A DNA stretch of 64,000 nt from Mycolicibacterium parafortuitum (GTDB taxonomy: Bacteria; Actinomycetota; Actinomycetes; Mycobacteriales; Mycobacteriaceae). Of this stretch, positions 46,001 to 53,200 are shown piece by piece. Location of the stretch: the NCBI RefSeq assembly GCF_002086815.1, contig NZ_MVID01000031.1:17552-81551 (forward strand), given 5' to 3'. Each line of letters starts with the position of its first letter. Position 1 is the stretch's first letter. The notes under the pieces were generated by a model. It saw only the letters and a program-made list of their open reading frames with translations, did not search any database and was not told the DNA's origin. The translations under genes and the position numbers were made by a program.

Positions 46001-46547
46001 GAACTACCCGACCGACGCCGCGAAATTCTCAGGTGACGACGGACTGGCCGTGACCGATGTGTTCAACCGCGACTACTACCACTATCCGCTGGCGGTTCAG
46101 GCGGTCCCGGGCCCCGAACTCGACCTGCGCATCCAGTACCGCGCCGACGTGTTCGACGACGATCGCATCGGGGCTTTGATCGAGCAGTTCAAGCGGATCG
46201 TGGTCGCGATGATCACCGATCCGAGCGCACCGCTGATGTCGGCGGAACTGCTCGACGGCGCCGGATCGCGAACCGCCCCGGACGCGGTCGGCGACGGGAT
46301 GCCGGTGAGCCGTCGCGCTCCGGCGCCCGGCGTGGAACAGGTGCTGGCCGGGGTGTTCGGGGAGGTGCTCGGCGTCGATCAGGTCGCGGCCGAGGAATCC
46401 TTCTTCGACCTCGGCGGTGACTCACTGGCCGCGATGCGGGCGGTGGCGGGCGTCAACGCGACGCTGCACACCGAGTTGCCGGTCACCGCGCTGTTCGACG
46501 CGCCGACGGTCGCCGCGTTGGGCCGGGTGGTGGACTCAGCGGGCTGA
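34017..46547 (+). CDS. Non-ribosomal peptide synthetase 2: C-A-T-C-A-T-C-A-T-E-C-T
   Basis: 4176 residues, twelve domains. Condensation motifs HHIVLDG (140), HHIAADG (1181), HHIAADG (2232), HHIVLDG (3793); carrier serines Ser995, Ser2047, Ser3119, Ser4136; epimerase HHLVVDG (3294). The first and last condensation domains follow epimerases and share VLPLTPLQQGLLF-type starts, so they should take D-configured donors; the middle two share LSF-Q-RLWF-DQLQGPSP. Codes read by eye: D-V-C-S-I-A-L-V-H-K (unassigned, Cys at position 3 is odd), D-F-W-S-L-G-A-V-Y-K (unassigned), D-Y-W-S-V-G-M-V-H-K (Thr-like). After the last condensation domain the chain passes directly into a carrier: no adenylation, thioesterase or reductase. 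ATG 34017 overlaps NRPS1. With NRPS1 it gives a tetrapeptide D-Thr-like/X/Y/D-Thr-like. Confidence 0.92.
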   Translation: MRIADVLPLTPLQQGLLFLAGTAETGDDVYAVQLYITLRGPLDRERLRDAVQSVAIRHPNLAARFSQKFAEPVQIIPADPEVPWQFLDLAETDARDRDERIDRLCTEERVAVCDLADEPVFRAALIRTAPDEHRLVLTNHHIVLDGWSLPILLGELFAGYYGRRLPPAVPYRRFVGWLAGRDLDAARAAWSRVLSGFETPTLVGPPGQVQQGRREVATFETSEQLTAALGELARSCHTTVSTVLQGAWARVLVALTGSADVAFGTTVSGRPDEIFGADAIVGLLINTVPVRATVTASTTTADLLNQLQDAYTATLDHQHLALNEIHRLTGQDHLFDTFFVYENYPVDAATLPSDDGLAVAEFAHREYNHYPLAVQALPGERLRLRVEYDTEVFGAADVATVIDRLQRVLTAMTTDPALPLAAVDILDDAELSRLDQWSNRAVLTRRTADPATIPALFAAQVNRVPDAPALTWGQQTWTYRELDELTERFAGVLAGRGIGPGQRVALLLPRCADAIVAILAVLKTGAAYVPVDPAAPAARMQLILDDAEPIAAITNAELADRLAGRSMLIVDADEIRSATTQSDVTPVGPAPDDIAYLIYTSGTTGVPKGVAIVHDNVAQLLGALEPHLDMAGQVWSLWHSLAFDVSVCEMWGALLYGGRLVVVPESVARVPEEFHALLAAEQVTVLSQTPSGFYALQTADALAPDLGSRLALDAVIFAGEALEPQRLRTWLERHPDRPRLLNLYGTTETTVHASFREIFADDVEADVSPVGGPLDDLAFFVLDQWLRAVPAGVVGELYVAGPQAGLGYWRRSGLSSTRFVACPFGEPGGRMYRTGDLVWWGADGQLRYVGRADEQVKIRGYRIEIGEVRAVLAEVAGVEQAVVIAREDRPGDKRLVGYVTGAAGPLDPAAVRAAVAQRLPEYMVPAAVMVIDELPLTVNGKLDRRALPAPEYQGADGYRAPSTAVEEILAGIYARVLGLERVGVDDSFFDLGGDSLSAMRLIAAVNSGLNANLSVRTLFEAPAVAQLAPRIGGDTGGLAPLTAVEERPAVVPLSFSQNRLWFLDQLQGPSPTYNMPVALRLHGGLDADVLGAALADVVGRHESLRTRFAAPDGVPQQVVVPAEEADFGWQIVDATGWSEPDLDKAVNEVAQHPFDLATEIPMQARLFRVSDDDHVVVAVAHHIAADGLSVGPLVHDLGVAYLCRLAGLPPMWSALPVQYVDYTLWQRAQFGALEDKNSLIARQLAYWQDALAGVPERLQLPTDRPYPPVADQQGASISFRWPTDVQERIAKVAREHHATSFMLVQAALAVLLSKLSASPDVAVGFPIGGRRDPALDELVGFFVNTLVLRVDLTGDPTVAEVLAQVRQRSLAAYEHQDVPFEVVVDRLSPSRSLTHHPLVQVMLDWRNLPAEASDQIVMALGDLQITQIPLDTGTARVDLAFSLNERWTKTGEPVGIGGAVEFRTDVFDTASIEGLVDRLLRVVESMTADPAQRLSAVSVLSEDERGRLDTIGNRAVLTAQAPVPMSIPQLFGAVAAAAPDAIAVSDGGRHINYRELEDSADRFARVLVARGVRHGDCVALLLERSAEAVVAMLAVLKTGAAYLAIDPALPDSRIGFMIGDAAPGAIVTDEALEPRIRDYDLTVVRIDETVPDDAATVLPVPHADDIAYLIYTSGTTGTPKGVALAHRNLAHLADSPPKGLPAQQVWTQCHSYAFDFSVWEIWAALLGGARLVVVPDTVVRSPDDFHALLVDEQVNVLTQTPSAVAALRPDGLESVALLLGGEACPPEVVEQWAPGRVVINAYGPTEATVYASMSAPLRAGADVPIGSPPPTVALFVLDERLGLVPEGVVGELYVAGRGVGMGYLDRTGLTASRFVACPFGQAGARMYRTGDLVRWRADGQLEYVGRADEQVKIRGYRIEPAEIQAVLAGLDGVEHAVVVARADRPGDPRLVGYITGSAAPAAVRAALTERLPAYMVPAAVVALDALPLTVSGKLDRRALPAPDYQDADNYRAPGTVTEEMLAGIFAEVLGVERVGVDDSFFDLGGDSLSSMRLVAAVNATMGASLAVRTVFEAPSVAQLATRLGVAANQLEPLTPQQRPEIIPLSFAQSRLWFIDQLQGPSPVYNLAVALRLRGHLDAALLGAALADVVDRHESLRTLFDAPDGIPRQVVLDSERADFGWQVVDATGWPADRLERAVEETARRTFDLSAEIPLRSELFRVADDEHIWVAVVHHIAADGWSISPLVSDLGAAYAARCAGHPPRWTDLPVQYVDYTLWQRTQFGELADGESRIAAQLDYWQRTLADLPERLALPTDRPYPQVADQRGATVSVDWPADLQRQVARVARDRGATSFMVMQAALAVLLSKLSATSDVAVGFPIAGRRDPALDGLVGFFINTLVLRLDLAGDPSVAEVLDQVRTRSLASYENQDVPFEVVVDRLNPTRSLTHHPLVQVMLAWQNLPADTTDPATAGLSLGELEVSQLPIDTGAARMDLSFSLAERFSSTGEPAGIGGFVEFRTDVFDASTIETLIDRLRRVLDTMTADPALRLSSIDVLDAGEHARLDRWGNRAALTAPTAPAPSIPASFAAQVDRTPDAVAIRCGSRSWTYRELDDASNRLAHLLIERGVRTGQRVALLMPRTAEAVLAILAIVKTGAAYVPIDPAVPAARREFVLTDSAPVAAITTAALAGELAGRDLTVITYDDPAVTRQPAAALAAPDAGQIAYIIYTSGTTGTPKGVAIPHRNVTRLLQTLDADMGLADQVWTQCHSLAFDYSVWEIWGPLLYGGRVVVVPDPVVKSPEDLHTLLAAEQVTVLSQTPSAFYALQAADALQPEVQLALQAVVFGGEALEPQRLASWLEAHPDSPRLINMYGITETTVHASFREIFASDVTSIVSPIGVPLAHLGFFVLDDALRPVAPGVVGELYVAGAGLAYGYFGRAGLSATRFVACPFGAPGERMYRTGDVMCWGPDGELRYLGRADEQVKIRGYRIELGEVQAALAALDGVGQAEVIAREDRPGDKRLVGYVTGASDALDPVGLRAALSDRLPEYMIPAAIVVVDAMPLTVNGKLDKRALPAPEYQDVDSYRAPADAVEEILADIYAQVLGLARVGVDESFFELGGDSILSMQVVARARAAGVLCRPRDVFVEQTVARLARVARVATGGDDAVDEGVGTLAATPIIHWLRQVRGPVDQFNQTVVVQAPVGATEADVVLVLQAVLDRHAMLRLRVTGGDEIGSRDWTLEVPDAGTVDAHDCLHSVDELTDDAVVAARSRLDPAAGRMLSALWVPGAGTLVIIAHHLVVDGVSWRILLEDVNLAWAQIRGGQPVELPAPGTSFARWASVLTEQAHHPDVVATAQAWQQITAVPPRLPAVQPEVDTYANAGSLTVEMDSETTRLLLGEVPAAFHAGINDILLIAFGLALAEFSGSLGDPSAAPIVIDAEGHGRQEDLVGGSADDAVDLSRTVGWFTTKYPVSLAVGGGLTWEQVRSGHRDLGRVVKDAKEQLRTLPDGITYGLLRYLNDRVDLDGADPPIGFNYLGRIGAGAGEVSGDIWEIRQDGWTVTGAAAAIPMPLMHTVELNAGTVDTEHGPRLRAGWSWALSALDHGHVNRLSELWFDALAGICAHVREGGGGLTPSDILPAKLSQAQIDEVCPPRQVADILPLTPLQQGLLFHADVAHGSGDDVYAVQLDVTLTGRLDPHRLRDAVQLAVQRHPNLVARFCGRFAEPVALIPADPETPWTYVDLRDRSTGSETGRDAELERVYAAERAAVCDLTAHPPFRAALIRTATDEHRFVLTNHHIVLDGWSLPVLLGEIFASYYGQWLPAAVPFRRFVGWLAERDVAAARAAWSEQLSGIGAPTLVGPPRLSAAGPREVVAQRLSEPTTRALGELARTHHTTVSTVLQAAWAQLLVWLTGQQDVAFGAVVSGRPDDLVGADSMVGLFINTVPVRTAMTSTTTTADLLDQLRNARNRTLEHEHFALHEMHRETGHRQLFDTVFVYENYPTDAAKFSGDDGLAVTDVFNRDYYHYPLAVQAVPGPELDLRIQYRADVFDDDRIGALIEQFKRIVVAMITDPSAPLMSAELLDGAGSRTAPDAVGDGMPVSRRAPAPGVEQVLAGVFGEVLGVDQVAAEESFFDLGGDSLAAMRAVAGVNATLHTELPVTALFDAPTVAALGRVVDSAG

Positions 46548-46552
46548 GCGGC

Positions 46553-47227
46553 TCACCACACGCACGGAACGAGGCGGTAGCGCACCTTCTGCGTGTAGTC
46601 CCGGTATCCGGAGAGTTCCTGCGCGAGCAGGGTTTCCTCGTCGCGGATCCGGGAGGCCAGCACGAGCAGGCCGGGGATGACGAAGACCAGCGCCCAGTAG
46701 GAGCCGAGCGCCAACGGGATACCGACCAGCATGATCGTGTTCGCGGTGTACATCGGGTGCCGGACCACGCCGTACAGGCCGGTGGACACGACGTTCTGGC
46801 CCGACTCCACCTGCACGGTCGTCGACGCGTAGTGGTTCTGGGTGATGACCAGGACCACCGCGCCGATCCCGACCGCGACCAGCACGGCGCCGACCAGGCA
46901 CAGCGCGGGCGGCATCGCCGACCACCCGAACCGGCGGTCCAGGCCGCTGACCACACACATCGCCCCCAGCGACAGGTACAGACCCGCCATCACCAGCTTC
47001 TGCACCGGTCTGCCCTCGGCGACCGGTCCGCCGCGCATCCGTCGTTGCAGCGCATCAGGATTCGTCACCTGCAGGTACAGGCTGGGCAGCCACGCCGACA
47101 GCGCGAAGACCGCCAGGAACAACCACGCCTGCCAGTAGTCGACGGTGCCCGCGGGGACGAACACCAGCAGGCCGAGCGCGACCGCCTGGAACAGCCCGGA
47201 CAGCAACACCTTAGAGAGGGCTTTCAT
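46553..47227 (-). CDS. ICMT-like membrane methyltransferase
   Basis: 224 residues with about five membrane segments (about 10-28, 32-52, 80-98, 105-127, 160-180). The motif GLYGVVRHPMYTANTI and the later DEETLLAQELSGYRDYTQKVRYRLVP are the SAM-binding signature of isoprenylcysteine carboxyl methyltransferase-like proteins. Such proteins methyl-esterify carboxylates; bacterial members have varied or unknown substrates. AGGAGA precedes ATG 47227, which lies 17 bases inside the end of the PKS gene, so translation is coupled to the PKS. In this context it could methylate a free carboxylate of the lipopeptide or a uronic acid. It converges on NRPS2 with 5 bases between stops. Confidence 0.75.
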   Translation of the reverse strand: MKALSKVLLSGLFQAVALGLLVFVPAGTVDYWQAWLFLAVFALSAWLPSLYLQVTNPDALQRRMRGGPVAEGRPVQKLVMAGLYLSLGAMCVVSGLDRRFGWSAMPPALCLVGAVLVAVGIGAVVLVITQNHYASTTVQVESGQNVVSTGLYGVVRHPMYTANTIMLVGIPLALGSYWALVFVIPGLLVLASRIRDEETLLAQELSGYRDYTQKVRYRLVPCVW

Positions 47228-50200
47228 CGTTCTCCTGCGTCGGTGCGAGCTTGTCGCACAACAGTTCCGCCAGGCCCCGGATCGTGCCGACGGCAAGCTC
47301 ACTGGAGGCCAGCCGGATACCCGTCTCGGCCTCCAGTCGGGTCCGGAGTTCGAGGGCACCCAGCGAGTCCACACCGTACTCGGCGAGGGGCCGATCGGGG
47401 TCGACATTGCGGCGCAGTACGAGGCTGATCTGTTCGGCGATCAGCTTCCTCAGTAGTGCGGGCCACTCCTGCGGTGCGGCGTCGCCGAGAACGGCTCGCA
47501 GTTTGTCGGTGCCGGAGCCGTTGTCCGCGGCGCGGTACGCCTCGGCGAACGGGGAGCGCTGCGTCGGCCCCGCGGGCCACGACGTCCCGGAGACGGGCAC
47601 ATAGCCGCTGTAGGTGCGGTCGTGACGCAGCAGCATCTCGAATGCGTACGCACCCTCGTCGGCGGTGATGTCGGCGCCGGACGGCTCGCTACCGCGGCCG
47701 ATCCGATCCCACGAACCCCACGCGATGACCGTCGCCGGTTGGCCCTGGGCGCGGCGCCACCGTCCGAACGCGTCGAGCCAACTGTTCGCCGCGGCGTACG
47801 CGGCGCGCCCGGGTGCGCCGATCAGCGCCGCCGCCGAGGAGAAGGTGCAGAACCAGTCCAGCGGTTGTCCGGCGGTGGCCGTATGAAGATTCCACGCACC
47901 GTAGACCTTTGGTGCCCAGTCCTGCTCGATGACGTCGTCGGTGAGTTTGGCGACGGTCACCTCCGCGACCGTGGCGGCCGCGTGCAGAACACCGCGCACC
48001 GGGAGACCCGTCGCCGTCGCGGTCTCGACCAGGCGTACGGCGGTGGCCGGGTCGGCGATGTCGCCGCAGTGCACCACGACGTCGCCGCCCATCACCCTGA
48101 TCATCTCGATGGTCTCGAGCGCCTTGAGTGTGGGCTGGGAGCGTGAGGTCAGCACGATGCGTCCGCAACCGGCGTCGGACATCTTCTCGGCGAGGAACAA
48201 TCCGAGGTCGCTGAGCCCGCCGGTGATCAGGTAGGCGCCGTCGGCGCGGAACACCGGGGCGTGTGCGGGCGGGGTCACCGCCTCGCTGTGCCCGGTGCGC
48301 GGCACCTCGAGGATGAGCTTCCCGGTGTGCCGCGCGGCGCCCATCTCGCGGATCGCCACCGCGGCGTCGGTCAGCGGATAGTCCGTGTGCTGCGCGGGCG
48401 GCAGGTCACCGTCGGCGACCAGCCGGTACACGGTCCGCAGAAGGTTCCCGGCGCGCTGGGGCTGATGCAGCGACATCAGCGCCAGGTCGACATAGGAGAA
48501 CGTCAGGTTGCGCCGGAACGGGAACAGGTCGAGCTGGCTGTTGCCGTAGACGTCGCGTTTACCGATCTCGACGAACCGGCCACCGACGGCCAGCAACTCG
48601 ATGCCGGCGCGTTGGGCGGCGCCGGTCAGCGAGTTGAGCACGATGTCGACGCCGTACCCGCCGGTGTCCTGCCGGATCTGTTCGGCGAAGTCGACGCTGC
48701 GGGAGTCGTAGACGTACTCGATCCCCATGCTGCGCAGCAGGTTCCGGCGCTCGTCGCTACCCGCGGTGGCGAAGATCTCGGCACCGGCGGCGCGTGCGAT
48801 CGCGATCGCGGCCTGGCCGACGCCCCCGGTGGCGGAGTGGATCAGGACCTTGTCCGCCGCGGTGATCCTGGCCTGGTCGTGCAGGCCGTGCCACGCGGTC
48901 GCGGTCGCCGTCGCCACGGCCACCGCCTGATGGTCGGACAGGCCGGTCGGCAGCGGCACCGCCAGTCGCGCGTCGCACGAGACGAAGGTGCCCCAGCACC
49001 CGCTGGGGGAGAAGCCGCCGACCCGGTCGCCGATCCGGTGCTCGGTCACACCTGACCCCACCGAGGTCACCACCCCGGCGAAATCCATTCCCAGCTCCGG
49101 CATCTCGCCGTCTATGCCGGGGAATCGTCCCATCGCCACCAGGACGTCGGCGAAGTTGATCCCCGATGCGTGCACGGCGACCTCGATCTGCCCGGGCCCC
49201 GGCGGGATCCGTTCGCAGGACACCAGTTCCAGGGTTTCCAGATCGCCGGGCGTGCGGATCTGCAGTCGCATTCCGTCGCTGTCGTGGTGGGCGAGGGTGG
49301 TTTGGCGTTCGTCGGGGCGCAGCGGCGCCGGCCGCAGCCGTGCGGTGTACCACGCACCGCCGCGCCACGCAGTCTCGTCCTCGTCGGACTCACCGAGTAG
49401 CTGGGCGGCCACCAGATCGGTCCCGGTGGCCTCGTCCACGTCGATCTGGGTGACCCGTAGGTGCGGGTATTCGGCGCCGATCACCCGTACCAGACCGCGC
49501 AGCGCGCCGTGCTCGAGATTCGGTACGTCCTCGGGCAGCACCGGCTGAGCGTCCCGGGTCACGACGACGAGGTGGGGGAGCCGTCCTTCGCACTTGGGGA
49601 CCTCGCGGGCGATACGCACGAGGTGCTGGGCGTACTCCAGCGCCACCGACGGACACTGCGCGATGTCACCACCAGTTGTCGGCCCGGCCAGGATCGCCAC
49701 ACCGGCGAGCTGGCGATCACGCAGGTGTCTGGCGAGCTCCTCGGCGTTCGCGACGTGGTCCGCCTGCGCCGGCCAGCACATCGTGGTGCATTGGGCGGCA
49801 CGGTTTTTCAGCGAGTCCGCCAATGCCGCGGCCGTCACGTCGGCGGTGGCACCGGTGCTGACCAGCAGCCAGGCGCCAGTGGCGTCGGCGGAGTCGGGCA
49901 GCGTCCGCTGCTGCCAGTCGATGCTCATCAGCCGTTCGTCGAGGATCCGGTCGCGGCGGGTGCTGTCGGCGGCGCCGGTGTCGAAGGTGAGCCCGTGCAC
50001 ACTGAGCAGCACGGCGCCGTCACGGTCGAGCACGTCGAGGTCGGCCTGTACGCCGTCGCCGTCGACTGTGGTGACCCGGGTGTAGCAGTAGCGGGCGTCG
50101 CGTGCCGAACCGTACAGCCGCAGCCGCTGGACGCCGACGGGCCGGCCCAGCGCCTGGTCGCCGAGAGCATCGACGTGCGGACTGGCCGCAACCGATTGGA

Positions 50201-53200
50201 AGCAAGCCTCCAGCAGCGCCGGATGGACACCGAAAGTGGCCAGCTGAGAACGGAGCTGGTCCGGAGCGGCGAGTTCGGCCAGCACGGAACCCGCGGCGTC
50301 CCGGCCCACGTGGACGGTGCCGAGTGCGGCGAATGCCGAGCCGTGGTGGACGCCGAGCTGCCCGAGTCCGGCACTCACCTCGGCACCGTCGGCCGATTCC
50401 GGATGTGCGGCCAGCAGTGCGTTCACGTCGTAGCGGGGCGGCGTCACCGCCTCGGCGACGCGCAGCACCGCGGTGGCGTGGCGTGCGTGGTCGCCGTCGT
50501 GGCCGGATTCGGCGACGAAGCCGGCCACGCCGGGAGCGGACAGGGTGGTCGACGCCCCGACCGTCGTGTGGCCGTCCAGCGGAAGCGGGCGGATCAGCTC
50601 GAGGTCGCTGACCTCGGCGGCCTCCCCGAGCGCGACACGCGCCGCGGTGAGCGCCATTTCGCAATAGGCCGCGGCCGGAAGCACTGCGACGTCGTGGACG
50701 CGGTGTTCCGCGAGCCAGGGTTGCGCCGATGTGCCCACCTCGGCCTGCCAGACGTACCGCTGCGGTTGCTGTGTGAGACGCACGTGCGGCCCGAGAAGCG
50801 GATGTGCGGCGACGCTGTACCCGCCGACGGTGGCGTCCTGCTCGACGTCGCCGCCGAGTCGCAGCGTGCGGTGTGTCCAGGTCGGCAGCGGGACGTCCAC
50901 CAGCGCGCCGGACGGATAGGGCACGGCGAAATCCACTGCGGCACCGGCACTGTGCAGCGCGGCGAGAAAACCGGCGGGCCCGGCTTCGCCGGGGCCGGCC
51001 ATGGTGGCCAGCGGGACGTCAAGACTGCGGGCGGTCTCCTCGATGGCGTCGGCGAGCAGCTGCTGCGGAGCGAGCTCGGCGAAGACCCGGTAGCCGTCCT
51101 CCATCGCGGCGCGCACCGCGGCGGCGAACCGCACCGTGCGGCGAAGGGCCTGCACCCAGTATCGGCCGTCGCACCTGGGCTGTTCGCGCGGATCGAATCC
51201 GGTGGCCGAATAGAACGGCAGGCTCGGAGTGCGCGGTTCGATGTCGGCGAGCGCGGCGGTGAGTTCCTTGACGATGGGATCGAGCTGCGGGGAGTTCGCT
51301 GCCACGTCCACGGGAATCTCCCTGACCGCGATGCCGCGGTCCTGCCAGTCGGCGACCATCTCGTGCACGCGGGTGCGGGCGCCGGCGATCACGGTGGTCT
51401 GCGGCGCGGCCACCACGGCGATCGCCGCGTCCTTGGCCGAACGCATCGTGAGCTCGGAAAGCACCTGCTTGGCAGGCAGTTCCACAGACGCCACGGCGCC
51501 GGAACCGGCGACCGTCGCCATCATCCTGGCGCTGCGGCAGACCACGCGCACACCGTCCTCGAGGGAAAGCGCTCCGGCGACCACCGCCGCGGCGATCTCT
51601 CCGGTCGAATGACCGATGACCGCACCGGGTACCGCGCCGAGTTCCGCGAGCACGGCGGCCGCCGCGATTTGGATGGTGAACACCGCAGGCTGTATGCGGT
51701 CGTAGCCGGCGGACCCATCGCGCCCGGTGATGACCGCGGTCACGGAGAAGCCGGACTCCGCGGCCACCAGGGGCTCGATCTGCGCCACGGTGGCCGCGAA
51801 AACCGGTTCAACGGTGAGGAGTTCGGCACCCATCCGAGACCATTGCGCGTCCTGCCCGGAGAACACCCACACCGGTCCGCGGTCGTCGCCACCGACCGCG
51901 GGCCGGAAGTCGGCGTGGCCCTCGGCGATCCCGCGCAGCGCGGTGATCAACTCGGTGCGGTCGCCCGCTTGCACGGCGGTGCGGACCGGGCGGTGCGCAC
52001 GGCGGCGCGCGAGCGTGTATCCGAGGTCCGGCAGCGCCACCTGCTCATGGGCCTCGATCCAGTCGGCGAGACGTCCCGCCGTGCGGCGCAGCTCAGTGGC
52101 CGACGTGGACGAGAGCGGGAACACCAGAGGTGTCCGCGCATCCGTCGGGGAGGGCACGGCCGGACCCGGCTCGGGAGCCTGCTCCAGAACGGCATGGACG
52201 TTGGTTCCCGACGTGCCGTACGAGGAGACCGCCGCGCGGCGCGGGTGCTCGGTGCCCGGCCATTCGGAAAGATGTTGCGGGACGAACAGATTCGTCTCGA
52301 TCCGGGCCACGGCATCGGGCAGCCGGGTGAAGTGCAGGTTCTGCGGTACCGCGCCGTGCTGCAGCGCGAGGACCGTCTTGAGGAGACCGAGTAGTCCGGA
52401 CGCCGACTGCGCGTGACCGACATTGGTCTTCACCGACCCCAGCGCGCACGGGCCCGCGGTGCCGTACACCTCGGCCAGGCCCGCGTACTCGATCGGATCG
52501 CCGTCCGGGGTGCCGGGACCGTGCGCCTCCACCATGCCGATCGTGTCCGCGGCGACGCCGGCGGTCTCGAGCGCGGCCCGGTACAGCGCGGTCTGCGCCC
52601 GAGCCGACGGGGTTGAGCGGTCGTCGGTGGTCCCGTCGTGGTTGACGGCCGTTCCACGGATCACCGCCAGGATCCGGTCGCCGTCGCGCTGGGCGTCGGG
52701 CAGGCGTTTGAGCACCACCACCGCGACGGCCTCGCCGGGAACGTAGCCGTCGGCGTCGGCGTCGAAGGCATGGCAGCGCCCGGTGGGGGACAGGGCGCTC
52801 TGCGCGGTGCCCGAGACGAACTTGCGGGGTTCGAGCATCACGAACGCGCCGCCGGCGAACGCCAACGCGCTCTCGCCGTCGTTGAGGCTGCGGCATGCCA
52901 TGTGCACGGCGGTCAGCCCGGACGAACACGCGGTGTCCAGTGTCAGCGCCGGTCCCCGCACCCCGAGGGCGCGGGCGATGCGCCCGGAGGCCATCCCGAG
53001 GGTGTTGCCGTCGAAGCCGTGCGGGCCCGCCATCGCGTCGGAGTCGGCGTTGACGAGTTGGTAGTCGATGTGGCTGAGCCCGACGAACACCCCGGTCGGT
53101 GAGTCCGCCAGCGCGGCGGGCCGCAGGCCCGCGTGCTCCATCGCCTCCCAGGAGGTTTCCAGCAGCAGGCGGTGCTGTGGGTCGAGGGCGGAGGCCGCAT

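Noticed and set aside
29173..46547. Classical GPL synthetases Mps1/Mps2
   Set aside because: The MbtH and the first condensation domain resemble the GPL set, but domain order, the position of epimerases and the absence of a terminal reductase differ, so I did not assign these names.
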